Positions 36,452 to 49,673 of a DNA stretch of 64,000 bases are shown here, one piece after another. Source of the stretch: Coriaria nepalensis (Eukaryota; Streptophyta; Magnoliopsida; Cucurbitales; Coriariaceae); the NCBI GenBank assembly GCA_027186245.1, contig CP114495.1:4107001-4171000 (forward strand), written 5' to 3'. The notes under the pieces were generated by a model. It worked only from the letters and a program-made list of their open reading frames with translations, searched no databases and was not told where the DNA came from. Both the position numbers and the translations under genes were made by a program. The first letter of the stretch is position 1, and each line of letters begins with the position of its first letter.

Positions 36452-38112
36452 AAATCAGTACACAAAAATTAATAGCTGGGTCTCTTGTTGCATGTATTTA
36501 TACTTAAGCTTACGATATGGTTTTGTAAGTAGATATTATATGATTACGTATTATATTGAATTATATCATAATTATAAATATAATTTTAATATGATTTATG
36601 AAAGTAAAATTTTTAAAATTAGATTAAATGTTTGGATAAATGATAATTTACTACCCTAAATCAGCATTTTATCCCCTTAAACTATTATATCATGCCCCCC
36701 TATACTATAAAAACCCACATCTTAATCACTTAAACTGTTAACTCTTTACCAAGGCAGGACCCAAAAAAAAAAAATCAAGAGGCATAATTTTTAACACTGC
36801 ATACATAGTTTTTAGGAGTTAGTTGTACCAAAATTAATAATATGAGGGTGAGTTTTATATAAAAATAATTTAGGGGATGCATTTGTGAAAGTATTGAAAA
36901 TAAAAGTGTAGATACTACCAAAGTAAAAATATCATACAAGAAGGAGGGTAGGAAAAGTGGATAATTAACAAATTGGGGTAAAATTATAACACTGGCTGAA
37001 GTTTGGGGAGCAAATGTCCCACATCCCCTCTGATCATCTGTCCCCTATTCTAGCTATTTACCATCTTATCACCCAATTTCCGTTATTTTAGACATGAGAA
37101 TAGGATAATGACATTTCTTCTTTCTTTTATTATTATTTTTTATTTTTATTTTTTAACATTGACCAAACTCGGTACCTATTTGACCTTCTCTCTCTTCATC
37201 TCTCCTTTCTCTCTCTAGAAATGAGTATATCAAATTATGAGAGGATGATAGTGTTTAATATGTAACCATGAATCGATCATGGTCCAAAAATAGAAGGAAA
37301 TTGTGAAATGATGGGGTAAATAACTAAAGTATAATAATTTAAAGGGGTCAAATGTGAAGCCTTGGCAACAAATTCTAAATACACAAATCAGTTTTTTTAG
37401 TCCCTAATGTTTGTTGTTTTTTGTCTATTTTTTAAACGGTAAAAAATTAATATTATAGAAATACAAAAAATGAATTTCTTTTTCTCAAATAGAAAAATGA
37501 TTTTAATAATAATTATGTAAAATATATGTAAAAAGTATGTATTTACCATTTAAACCTCATTCATTAATTAAATATTTCTTATTTTAAAAGATATTAAAAT
37601 ATTATTTTCATTTTCTTTAATTATAAAAACAATAAAAATAAATTTATTTTATTTTCCATTAAAAAAAAAATCCAAAAACTGAAAATAAATTATTAATTCT
37701 CATCGTTCTCTTTTTCTCACTTCCTCAAACTAAACAGACTGTTTAAAACAAAGTGTCAAGTCAAACTTATGGTCCCTGTTAGCTTGAACCTAACTTTAAT
37801 AAATCTAGAAGAACATAAATGGTCAAGTCAAACTTTGTTAAGTTATTGATGTTACGTTATCTTAAAGTAGTTCTACAGTTTGTTCATGTTTGGCCAAAAT
37901 CAAATTGATGTAACTGATTCGAACTCGACTAAAATTGAGACCACAGGCATTGTACCAAATCAAGCTCCCAACCGTTAAGTAAGAATAAAATTAGCTCAAG
38001 TTCCGGTTAGAGAAGTTTGGTTTAAGTATCCGAAGAAGGCGCATAAATTGTTAGAAGTAGTGAAGAAGTCCATTTGTGAGAACTCATTTCTCACCAATTT
38101 TGCTATAATGCT
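36452..38112. other. Intergenic, AT-rich
   Basis: GDSL promoter side followed by spacer. I see homopolymer runs, and no gene or clear element. Confidence 0.4.
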
Positions 38113-38120
38113 ATTGCTAT

Positions 38121-38297
38121 AAGAATAGGAAGAGTGAAATTTTTTTATGTATTTTATTGATGATTGTTACAGTAATTTATAGGCTAAATTATAGAAATTA
38201 TTTACAGCAGCTGTTATATTATTAACATACAAATTAATGACATTTCTATTATAATTCAATATGATAAATATGTTTTAATATAGTAATAATTATAATA
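38121..38297 (-). repeat. Copia-4 3' LTR
   Basis: About 177 bp, similar to 42593-42773 with many substitutions and small indels, which indicates an old insertion. Confidence 0.8.
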
Positions 38298-38299
38298 TC

Positions 38300-41200
38300 C
38301 TCCCTCAAGCGAAACTCCCGAATGAAGAGTGAGCTTGGATCGAAGAGTAACGAATCGAGCGAAGTGTAGACCCTTGGTGAGAATGTCAGCTACTTCATCC
38401 ATAGACGAGAGAAATTTAACTTATATTTTCTTTTGCAAGACCAAGTCACGAACAAAATGAATGTTAAGTTTGATATGCTTAGTTCGAGCATGAAGGACTA
38501 GATTTGATGTCAAGTAAGTTGCTCCAATGTTGTCACACCAAAGAATTGGCGAATGAGATTGTGAAATTTGTAAATCGGAAAACAAGAAACGAAGCCAACA
38601 TAGTTCAGTTGAAGCAAGAGCTATGGCTCGATATTCAACTTCAGTACTTGAGTGAGTGATAGTATGTTGTTTGTTACAGCTCTAATTAACAAGATTTGTG
38701 CCAAAAAAAGATATAGAAACCACTGGTGGAACGGCGATCATCCAGACATTTTGCCCAATCAGCATCACTAAAAGCTTTAAGATGAAGCGATGAAGATTTT
38801 CAGATAAGAAGACCAAGGGTAATGGACGACTTGAGATAGCGTAAGATCCATTTTACAGTTGTTCAATGTAAATCTATAGGAGCGTGCAAAAATTGAGCAA
38901 CCTTATTGATAGAGAACTGAATATCCGGTCTAGTAAAAGTAAGCAAATGTAATGCCCCCACAATACAACGTCATATTAGGAAGCGGATCATCCAAGTGAA
39001 TAGAGAGATTTTGCCCTGGTACTGCTAGAGTTTGTAAGGTTTAGCTCTATCAAGACCCGTTCGATGAAGTAACTCCTTGATGTATTTGGTTTGGGTAAGT
39101 AGAAGTTCAGATGGTGTATGAGAAAATTCAATGCCCAAAAATACTTGATATGACCTAAGTCCATAAGAGAGAATGAACTATCAAGAGGTTGAATGATGTC
39201 AGCAATGAAAATGTCATCATTACCTGTAATAAGAATTTCATCAACATAAACAAGAATGTAACATACTGGGGTACCATAATGGCGGACAAACAAGATAAGT
39301 CAGTGCGGGTACCACAAAAACCGAGAGTGAGAAGTGTGCTGCTGAGTTGAGTATACAAAGCTGACGGTGCTTGTTTTAATCCATAAATGGCCTTGTGTAA
39401 TCTGCAGACATAAGAGGGGTATTTACTATCAATGAAGTCAAGAGGTTGAGCCATGTAAACCGATTTTGTCAAAAAACCATTTAAGAAGGCATTATTGACA
39501 TCAACATGCCGAATCGACCAACCGCTAGTAACAACAATAGTAAGAACAACACGAATAGTAGTTGGTTTAACAACTGGACTAAAATTATCTGTATAATTGA
39601 TCCCTTATGTTTGATGAAACCCTTTGGCAACCAAACGGGCTTTATAACAATTAAGAGCCCATCCGGATTTTGTTTGATGTGAAAAACCCACTTGTTTCCA
39701 ACAATGGAGGATCTAGGGGGAAGAAGGACAAGAGACCATGTACTTGCAGAAATCAAAAAATTGTACTCAGAAGTCATAGCATTACGCTATTAAGGATCAT
39801 GATTTGCAACACTAAAATAAGTGAGTTTAATGGGTTGAGTGAGAGTAGTGTGATGAGAAACATAAATAGGAAAGTTTTTTGGAACACGAGTATTATCTTG
39901 AGTACGTGTGATCATGGAGTGACGAGGGGGAGGGGGAGATGAAGTGGTCGGAGTGAGCGAGGGGTTATCAACAAAAGGTGGAATAAGACTAGTGATGGGT
40001 GAAGAGATAGAGAATAGAGAAGATGGATTAAGAGACGAAATGATGTTAAAAGGAGGGGAAGTGAGGTGGTGGGATATGGATTTGGGCGATGAGGAATAGG
40101 AAAATATACGGTAGGACTAGAGGATGGTGAGTTGGGAGAGGAATTTAGGGATGGAAGGAAAGGGAAAAAGGTCTCATGGAAACAAACATGGCGAGAGATG
40201 TAAACTTTGTGAGTGAGCGAGCGGATCAAAAAAATTGTAGCTTTTATAGTTGGAACTATAGCCAATGAAGATGCAATGATTGGATTTAGGACTCAATTTA
40301 TCTAAGTAGGAGTGACCTAAGAAAGGAAAATATTGACAACCAAACACTTTCATAAATGAGTAGTCAGGTTTGGATTTGAAAAATGTTTCAAAAGGTGATT
40401 TGTTCAGTAAGAGTGGGGTGGGAAGATAGGCAGTAGTAGCGAACGCATCATACTAGAAAGATTTAGCAAGATGAGAGTGAAGAAGAAGAGCAACCCTCAT
40501 TTTGGTGAGATGTCTGTTTTTACGTTCGGCGATTCCATTTTGTTCTAGAGTGTGGGGACACGAAATGCGATAAGAGATGCCTGACTAGATAAAAAATCCT
40601 GAAATAATCTCCTTGTGAGCTCAAGAGCACCATCCCATTGAAAATTTTTAATAGTAGTTGAGAAATAATTTTCAATATGAGTTTTAAAGTGCTTAAAACA
40701 ATGTAAAGCTGATGATTTTGAGGATAATGGATAAAGCTAAGTAAACCGAGAAAAATCATCAATAAATATAATATAATAACGATAACCATTATGAGATAAA
40801 ATAGGAGCAGGTCCTCATATGTTACAATGTATTAAAAATAAAGGTTGCTTATTGTGAGTAACTAAAGATTTAAAAGGAAGATGACAACTTTTAATTAACC
40901 ACCAACTTTCACAAAGAATGTTAACATTGAGAAAATCTGAGAAAATGTGAGGAAAATGGACCAGATGATTTTAAGCACAGTCGGAGATGGATGACCAAGA
41001 CGAGAATGCCATAGGGAGACTGAAGCTTGATGATCGACAAAAGCGACATGACGAGAAGATTTTATAGTGGATAATGGATATAGGTTGGAATTAGGTGGGG
41101 TGAGGAGGAGCTAAGTCCTGGTGTTTCGATCCTTTACAAGAAAGCCACGAGATGAGAATTCAACAATGACTGGATTATTTTTATTTAATTGACCAATAGA

Positions 41201-42510
41201 TAATAAATTTTGTTGAAGATTAGGCACAATAAGAACATTCTTTAGGGTAAGAGGGGACTTATATTAGTATGCAAAATCGATGATCCAATATGAGAAATGC
41301 TAAGAGACTTACCATTTCCAATAAGTATATAGTCATTACCATTATAAGGTTGGGCATGAAGAAGAACGGATAGATTTGAAGTCATATGAGCAGAGGCGCT
41401 CGAATCGGGGAGCCAATTAGTGAAAGTGAAACTGCTGGGGTCAGAAGCAGAATATCCAAAATATTGGTGGGCTGACCCATTATTGTTGAAAGATGAGTGG
41501 TGGGTAGCGTAGTTTGAGTGAGTCTGGGGTATAGTTACATATTCTACAATAATAGAATGACCATATTGTAAATAATTAGAATTTGAATTAAAGTGAGGGG
41601 AATCAAACCCTTGTTGCCCATAAGTTTGAGGAAGCAATTAGATGACTGCTTGGTGGAGGTGGCGAGGCATAGTGATCAAGAGGAAGATCGGCGGTGTTCC
41701 AGCTCTGACTGTAGAGGTATAAGCAACATGATGCTAGGTGACCGTGTTGAAAACAAATATGACACTTTTAGGTTGATCCACCATTGTTGCCATCGCTGGA
41801 GAAAGAGGAGCCATGGAAGCCGTCGTGACCACCATTGGAAAACCGCCCGAAGCCACGAGATCTGCCTCTGCGAAATGAGCCCAATTCACTACTGTTGAAT
41901 GATCCTCGTTGATTGGAGGAGAAAATTGTCGCTGCTTGAGGGCCTAAGAAAGCAGCTACCATGGTGACCTGAGGTGGTGGAGAAGTACGAGAGTGGGCAC
42001 AGATGAGACGTTGTTCGTGGACCAGCAGCTTCGATAAGAGTTAAGAAAACGTGGGGGGTTATCGGTAAATTTTTGATGGTGGTGATGAAGTGGTCAAAAT
42101 CCGGATTTAATCCAATTAAGGTATGAAGAACAATGTTAGTGTCTACTACATGGTCTTGAATGGATGCAAGTTGATCTGTTATTTGTTTGATTTTGGTAAG
42201 GTAAGCCATAATAAATAGAGTCTTGGGTAATATGTTAAAGTTGATTGTGAAGTTCAGATTTTCTTGCAAGAAATTGTTCATGGAATAGAGTGGCAATGGA
42301 GATTCATAAGTTGAGTGCACAAGTGTAACCAAGGACCTGTTGAGTGATACTAGAGGTAAGAGTTGTATTGATATGACTGTAAACAAATTTGTCATTCTTT
42401 TTTTAGATTAGGTAATTTGAGTCTAGGGTGTTCTTATTTGATAATATAAGTGGTGAGATGGTGCTGTTGATGTTGCCTTGAAGACTAGCAGCAGTGAGAA
42501 TAGACTCCAT
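38300..42510 (-). pseudogene. Copia-4 gag-pol remnant
   Basis: From 42510 (MESILTAASL) downward: gag with LTKIKQITDQLASI, a protease-like DSSASAHMT near 41390 (usual DSGA), integrase pieces, KVFGCQ and HKVYISRHVCFHETF near 40180, reverse transcriptase VCRLHKAIYGLKQAPSA near 39390 and YVDE near 39240 where YVDD is expected, and an RNase H remnant near the left end. Multiple stops and frameshifts; inactive. Confidence 0.88.
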
Positions 42511-42592
42511 TTGATTAGATCAGGTTGAATAGTTGTTTATATCTAATTTTTATGAAATAAAGGTGGCGACATTTGTGATAAGTAAATTACCT

Positions 42593-42773
42593 AAGAATAG
42601 GAAGAATGAAAATGTTTTTGTATATTTTATTGATGATTATTACAGGAACTTATAAGCTAAATTATAAAAATTATTTACGCGACTATTATACTATTAATAT
42701 ACAAATTAATGACATTTTTGTTACAATTCAATATGATAAATATACTTTAATACAGTAATTAATACCTCTAATA
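42593..42773 (-). repeat. Copia-4 5' LTR
   Basis: About 181 bp, next to the 8-bp direct repeat at 42774-42781 and upstream (minus strand) of the gag remnant. Confidence 0.8.
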
Positions 42774-43576
42774 ATTGCTATGGCTAAAACACTGGAGGAT
42801 AGGCTCAATGACATTTTCGAAAGCAGCCTATTCCCATTCTCCTAAGCCTTAAGCTTCCATTTCCCTAACTTCTAATCTTGCCAAAAATTTTAAGAAATTA
42901 ACTTAGCGAAGAAATGGCAGAAGCCAGAGCGTAGAGCCGATTGGCATAGTGATGAAAAATTCAACCCGAACACAAATACAAGGGCAAGCTATTCGCCTTA
43001 CTTCGTGTTCCTAACGACTCTGATGACATCGACTGTCCTAACGATCATTGTGAGGCGGCGGCCAATCTTTCCAAGCTGGGAGAACTCAAAACGACATTCT
43101 TCTAAGCCCAAAAACGACAGAAATTAACAAAGACAAATCAAACCTAAATGAAATATTTGGAACTGAAATAGTGAAATGCAGTCCTGTTTTCCTTGAAACA
43201 AAAAGAAGGTAGAAAACCAACATTATTTACTCTAAAAAAGAGAGTATATCATCTTTTTGTTCTTTATACAAAATTTCCCAAGCTAATCACAGATTGGGGA
43301 TGATGACCTGAGCAAAATGTCTTCACCGATCCTTTTTTTTATGACGTCATATTACACAAGTAAATGAAAACCTTCAATCTACTGAACCTTTCATTTTTAG
43401 TTGGCTTCAATCTTTTGTTGTAAATTGTGGGTCACCACACACCCCTCCTCATTTTTACATGTTTTGCAAAATACTGCCACCTTTTTTTTCTGCTTTTTTT
43501 TCTTTTTTTTTGAAACAGAATTTGAAGAGGCATAAAAAATGATGAAAACTGATGCACAAATAAAATCAGGTAAATT
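42774..43576. other. Spacer with unrecognised short frames
   Basis: On the plus strand an ATG directly at the Copia-4 right flank (42780) opens 21 codons (MAKTLEDRLNDIFESSLFPF...). A second plus-strand frame (about 42961-43106) reads QPEHKYKGKLFALLRVPND onward and contains DDIDCPNDHCE. I recognise neither. The region is less AT-rich than its surroundings and could be a gene relic. 43107-43576 holds the downstream flank of the Raf-like kinase gene, with poly-T runs. Confidence 0.3.
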
Positions 43577-46500
43577 CTACAATTCCCTTTGAGAGCTGGT
43601 ATCTCCTGCACCGGAGCGAGCGGCTTGTAACTGAATCGTGTGCTGCCTCTGCAACTCTCTAAGCTTTTCTATCAATTCCTGGAATGTTGGCCTGCGTGAG
43701 GGCTCACTGCCATTTTCCAAACAAAAAATTTGTTAATATTACAAAGATAATAGAAAATTTTAGTTAGAATAGTGGCCAAATTGGCAAGTGAAGTACTGTG
43801 AACTCTAGCAGTGCATTTAGATCACGCTTACAGTCCAGTTTACCTTACAATCTAACCATATACAATTTTCTAAGACCGTAATTAATCTAAATTTCAATTT
43901 GTTCCATTAGTAACTTAACTGCCCTTTTATAATATCTAATAAAATAATTTATTTATTTTAATAGTACTAATATCTAATAGTACAAACTTACTATTTATTT
44001 ATTTATTTTATAATGTAGTAATACATTTTATCGTTTAATGCTGATTTTGACTTCCTTATTTTTAACTATTATATTGAGATAATCTTAAACTATATTAACA
44101 ATCTCATTTATTTGAATCAGGCTCAATCATTACTCATTTCATAGAATAACGTTATGATACTTGACGAATCGAAGGCCTCATCGACTTTTTGAGTATCATA
44201 ACCGTTTGAGTAATGATTGATTGAGTCTGATTCAAAAAAATAAAATTGTTAAAGAAATGGACCGATAGGCTGGCACAACACGTTTATAGTCTGTTACTTG
44301 GTTAGTGCATTTTGCCACCTCTACTTTATTGGCCCTACATTAACCTAACCACATAATAGAAAGAGAGATAGGAGATTTATTGCTTTGACAAAGGTAATTT
44401 AGGTAAAAGCTTTTTCCTTGCAATCAAAACTAGGGGAGGCGTTTCGGTCCCATGTTAAATCATCTAGATCGCTATATTTATTTTCTCCTTTCTTTCTTCT
44501 TTCTTTTCATTTTTTTTTTTTTTTTTTGTAAATAAATACGAAGTAGAGAAAATGAAGAGCATCGAAAACCTGTGCCAGCAGCTCTCGATTATAGCAACCC
44601 ACTGTGGATCCGTGTCCTTGGGGATTTCAAGCCGTTGGTCCATAAACCCAACAGCACCAATCACCTGAAAATAAGAGGAAGAGGAAAAAAAAAAGAGAAA
44701 GGGAAAAACACACACATTACTTATTACTTATAACATAGAAGATGTGTCCCATTATGCTCTTACAAGTGAAAAAACAATACCTGCATAGAATTGAGATTAT
44801 CCCAAGGGATCTTCTCAGTGGCAAGCTCCCACAATATGACTCCGAAGCTATATATGTCGGACCTATATTTATTCCGATAATAACCAAAACGTATGTGATT
44901 AATTAATATGGAATTTATAGGAAAATTGAAAGTTGAAAGGTAGTTATTAGTTCGTCAAGATTTTGGACATACTTCTCATCTGAGGGTTCATTTCGAAGAA
45001 CTTCAGGTGCCATCCACTGAGGCTGCATACAAGAAAACTTGAGCAGTGAGAAAGCCTAGAACGATAGATTTAAGATAACTGAGGATTTTAATTAAAGGGA
45101 GAAAAAAAAAAAAAAAGGACGGAGAAAGTATGGTTTGTACCGTTCCCTTCCCAGTCTTGGTTGTGAGAAACGTGTCATGCTTGAGACGAGATAGACCAAA
45201 ATCTCCAACCTTTTCCATATTAAAATAGTAACAAAACACAGAGAGAGAGGGTAACACAAAATATTAGTTCCAAAATGTTGCCCCAACATACAATAAATAG
45301 ATGTATACAACAAAAGTGACAGACCTTAACCGTCCAATTTCTGTCAACTAGGAGATTTGAGGACTTCAAATCTCGATGAATGATAGGCAGATTGCAACGG
45401 TGAAGATAATTCATTCCCCGTGCCTATCAAAGCATAAACTAATCAATTTAGGACCAGATCAAGAAAAACAAGAAAGAGACATTAAGAAAGTAGAAGTGAT
45501 GAATTATTGTATAATAAGAATAGCTCTAAAAGAAAATAATTTTTTTTTCCGTATCTAGTCAATACTCACAATATCCAAAGCCATATGAATTCGCCGTCTC
45601 CAATCTAGTTTGGTAGTGTTCCTTTGTAGTAAACGGAACAAACTCCCACTGCATTTAGGGATAGAGAGAGAGAGAGAAATGATTCTCAGTAGCTCAAGAA
45701 GTGCACCACTTGTGAAGATTTTCAAAGCAATAAACTCGAAGAATAAAAAGAATAATCAAACAGAGTTTTCAAAATGAATGTTGAGAGCAAACCGAGGAAG
45801 GAACTCCGTAACGATGCATAGACGCTGAGGGGAAGTTACAACTCCCATGAAAAGCAAAATATTTGGGTGGCGGAGTTTTTTCATAAGAGATACCTTCATA
45901 AATAAGAGAATATGGTGAGCATAGGTGCTATATCTATGTATAATTCTTTATTATCATGAATTAGAAACATATAGAAATACCACATCAAATTTTTCAGTAA
46001 GAAGTAACGTTGTTTCAAATTAACAAGATTCTTTTTTATGGTAAATCCAGATATACAAGTTTGCCACATTTTTTTGTTACACAAGTTAATGGGCAAACTC
46101 TTAATACATGAGCACATGTAAAGAGGATCTTCTTTCATACATATGAGAGTGAAAATTGTAAGAAGAAAATATAAATTAAGACAGATTCATATTCTGAAAT
46201 AGAGATCAAGGAAATCTACTGATGACATATTTAGAGCCTGTACCTCCTGTCTGAAAGAGAGTATCGTATCGTCCGAATATTCTTGTCTGGAAAATACTTT
46301 GACAGCAACATCCTATAATTGGATTAATAACCTATTAAAGACGATGAACATGTTTCCAATATATCCTGTACTCTTCATTTCATTATACTTCTACTAAAAT
46401 TAAATAAACTGAAGAATACAGACGACTGCATCATTATGTTCACACACACACACATAATGATGCAGAGTGTGTGAATGGTTCATTTGTCACCTTACAAATT

Positions 46501-49132
46501 TCTTTGGCATTCATGTCCTGCTTTTTCTATCAATCTATCTAAAATGAAGTAATATGAAGGATGGAAATACACACCGATCCATTCCACAAACCATGATATA
46601 CAGTTCCACAAGAACCTGCAGAGATAAAGTGCAAGAAAAATCAATGCATCAGAAAGATATACGACTAGTAAACATCAAAAGACATAGAGTTGAGAAAACA
46701 TATACAAAGAAAAGAGAAAACACACAAAACAGTGAACATTTATGAAATCAGAAAGAAACTCATCACATGGACTGTATTAGGTATAGTGACCACAAATAAT
46801 AAGAGGAGAAAGGGAAAAGATTGAATCAAGATAACTGGTTTACACACTGAACTTTGGTCATTTTCAGTGTGTTTTCATCACCGGTAAGGAGCATTTGAAA
46901 CCCTTATTAGAAGCATACATGCTTAACAAATAAATGAAAAGAAAACTCTAACCCACATTCAACTAAATGATCCACATGTGTTTACCTTGCCCAATTTGTT
47001 CTCCAATCGTCAAGTCTTCCCACAAGATTTCATAATCTAAGTAGTCTGTGTCCATGTCGACCTTGTTAGCAGTGCTACTGGTTGTACTTCCACAGCTACT
47101 AGCACTACTTGTGCTGTTAACATTAAACGAAGACCAAGATCCAGATGCCTCATTTACGGGTCTATTGCTTTCATTAGCTTGCATTTCAGGCCTCATGGAA
47201 CTCGTTCCCAAAGAGGAACTCCTTTGATTAATTGACTCCATCTCTTGATCATTATGCAGCCAAGGCCAGAGAAACCGAGCAGTCCTTACCTCTGACCCTT
47301 CTCGCTCGTTCCCTTTCCATGGCCATGATAAGCCTTTCTTACTAATCCATGCTTCTGCCTTTGAACTTATGATTTTGTGGATTGCAGTCCTTCCTTCAGC
47401 CTCATCACCAGAATCCCGGAAAATTTTTCCAGGGGATTTTTCATCAATATTTGAAAAAACACCAAAAGGAGAAGGGAGTATATCTCCTCTTGGAGTGCTA
47501 GCTCCACTTGAAGTCGCATCCTCCCTATGATCAGATAGAACTGCATCTGAAAAGCCATGCTCAGAATGATGACTGTCCCAACTTCCACCGTCATGATCAA
47601 AGCTATTTTCTCCAGTTCGAATCCTTGACTTAACTTTGTTGCTTACCCTAGAGGCCTGTTCCAGCGCTTCCAAAAATCAAGGGATGCCCCTACTATATAA
47701 TAATAAATATATGCCAATAAAAAAATTTAAGAACTAACCAAATTTGATATTTTCGAGGCAATTGCAACTTGCAGAGGCTGTTGAGGATCAAGACCAAGTT
47801 TAGTCGTAACACTAGTAGACCGGCCAGAAGTCGAACATGGTTCTGGGTTCTTACCACTTGACAATGCAGCCCTCATTTCTTGATAGGGCTGTGAATCGCT
47901 CGAAACACAGATGATTCCAATCAAAGTACCATCATCATCATAGAAGGGAGTGTCGGTTGCAACAACTAAAAATCTATCGCCCGTTTTATGCTTGACTGGG
48001 AACTGCCCTGTCCAGCTCTCCCCCATTGTAACCTGACTTATTAGATCACTTGCAATGCCATGGTCTCCAGGATCTAACAGAAGCTGAAAAGCATCCTGGC
48101 CAAGAGCCTCTGCTGCAGAATAACCATATGTTTTTTGAGCAGTTCGGTTCCTGCATTACAGGTATTCTCATAAATGGAACTACATCGGATAACTAACAAT
48201 GACAGTACAAAAAACCAGTGTGAAGAAAGGAAACAAATAAATGTAACCCAAACTTGATTTAACAACAATCCCAATGAAAAACTCAGTTTACTGTTTACCT
48301 CACACTCTTTAAAAAACAATTTGCGCAAATCCCCAAACTACAGTTTCAAATGGTTAATCAAATGCACACTAATTTTGGAGTTCAGTAACTCAATTTTAAG
48401 TTTTAGGGCCTATAACTGTTCAGAATCACTATTATTAGTCAAATAAAATTCCAAAAAACACGAGGCGGGCATTGAATTTGAAGAAGCATCGAGACTTAAG
48501 AACAGTAAAGCCAAAATCAACAAAATCTCGAAGAAATGCAGTTCCTGAAGTAAAATTCTTAAAATAAGTAGGAAAAGTGCATCGAAATAAACGAAGGAAA
48601 AAAAAATTTAAGCTACTTACCAGTAAATTATACGGCCAGTAAGATCAAATATATGAACAGACTGTCCCATTGACTGCAAGATATTCAGATATTGCTTGTC
48701 AGTAAGATTCACGGCCGAAGGATTACAATCACCCCCACCACCTCCTCCTCCTCCTCCTCCTTCTCCTCCTCCCCCGACATTTGAAGGATTTGAAGGATCG
48801 TGGCTCCGACTCTCTCTCTGAAGCGGAGAAGAATGTCGAAATGAAGTTGAGCCTTTCTTCCACGCCGCCGCAGCAGTAGCTCCTTCTAATCCGCCACTCT
48901 TCCTCCTCGACGCAGCCAAACTTGAGCGTTGAGGTGAAATTGATTGCGACCTATGGTGGTGGTGGTGGTGGTGCTGGTTATGGTGATGGTGAGGTTGCCG
49001 GTCGGTCATGGAGTCCGTTGCAGCGCCGCCGCCTGATAGCATTAGCTTCGTCATCTCTTGCTTGAGATGAGCGTGACCTGCTTCCAGCTCTTGGATCTTC
49101 TTCAGGAGCTCCTCTGCCGGTGGAGTTTCCAT
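43577..49132 (-). CDS. PAS domain-containing Raf-like MAPKKK (RAF10/RAF11 type)
   Basis: Cytosolic Ser/Thr kinase of the plant Raf-like family; RAF10/RAF11 members are linked to ABA and seed dormancy in Arabidopsis. Thirteen exons: 48621-49132, 47739-48150, 46986-47655, 46575-46615, 46244-46312, 45793-45893, 45570-45648, 45325-45423, 45141-45209, 44973-45022, 44781-44862, 44570-44664 and 43577-43706; 2,409 nt, 802 aa. Start [20 protein letters not shown] matches the family; an upstream Met at 49225 is less likely. Order: N-terminal coiled-coil-like segment, His-rich and Gly-rich low-complexity runs, PAS ([18 protein letters not shown], about 155-260), Ser-rich linker, kinase from ~525: [25 protein letters not shown] (~644), DFGLSR (~664), APE. 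All catalytic motifs present. Exon 3 acceptor set at 47656 because it restores a family-like [10 protein letters not shown]. Appears intact. Confidence 0.95.
43838..43855 (+). repeat. Dispersed intronic repeat, core copy E (Raf intron 12)
   Basis: GTTTACCTTACAATCTAA, one mismatch to the core, within a similar stretch at about 43800-43925. Confidence 0.55.
48293..48310 (+). repeat. Dispersed intronic repeat, core copy B (Raf intron 1)
   Basis: GTTTACCTCACACTCTTT inside 48240-48400, which also has AAACTACAGTTTCAAATG, shared with copies A and C. Confidence 0.6.
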
Positions 49133-49457
49133 ATAGAAAAAATAATCGCCGCTGTCAAATTGATCGAATTTCACGCTTGAACAGGAAAACAAATCTTCAG
49201 GAAAATGATCGAGAGAATGCAACAATATTCGTGGCTATTTAGGTAGAAAATTTCCTTCACTACGAAGTCTCACACACTCACACACTCTCTTTCCCTTTCA
49301 GCTGAATTTCTCTCTCCAAAATGAGGAACTATTGGTTGAAATTGATTAGACGGAGGCTTATGAAAAAAAGAGTAAACCCTCGGCACTCACTCATTTCTCC
49401 TCAATCGTCAACGTTCTCTATCCTCTCTGACCAGAAATTTCTCTATGAAAAGAACCA

Positions 49458-49497
<40 letters not shown>

Positions 49498-49638
49498 TCA
49501 ATAGAACCACTCGCAAATGAATCTATGGAGTCAAATTTAATGGACTGAAGAAGAAAGAGTAGGAACCTTTCAATAAGCTTTTCATCTATTTGTTTTTTTA
49601 GGTTTTTATTTTTAATTTATATTTTTCAATCTTCAAGT

Positions 49639-49673
<35 letters not shown>

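Larger units (their letters stand above)
38121..42773 (-). mobile_element. Copia-4: degenerate Ty1/copia retrotransposon, minus strand
   Basis: LTR-like ends at 42593-42773 (5' LTR) and 38121-38297 (3' LTR) share ATATTTTATTGATGATT-like sequence and TACAAATTAATGACATTT. The identical 8-mer ATTGCTAT lies outside each end (38113-38120 and 42774-42781); a 5-bp target duplication lies within it, so ends are uncertain by a few bases. A purine tract (minus-strand TTGAGGGAGGA) precedes the 3' LTR. No clear tRNA-Met binding site seen. Confidence 0.88.

Noticed and set aside
49133..49225. Upstream in-frame Met of the Raf-like kinase as the true start
   Set aside because: The family conserves [10 protein letters not shown] at 49132; the upstream 31 codons have no conserved features.
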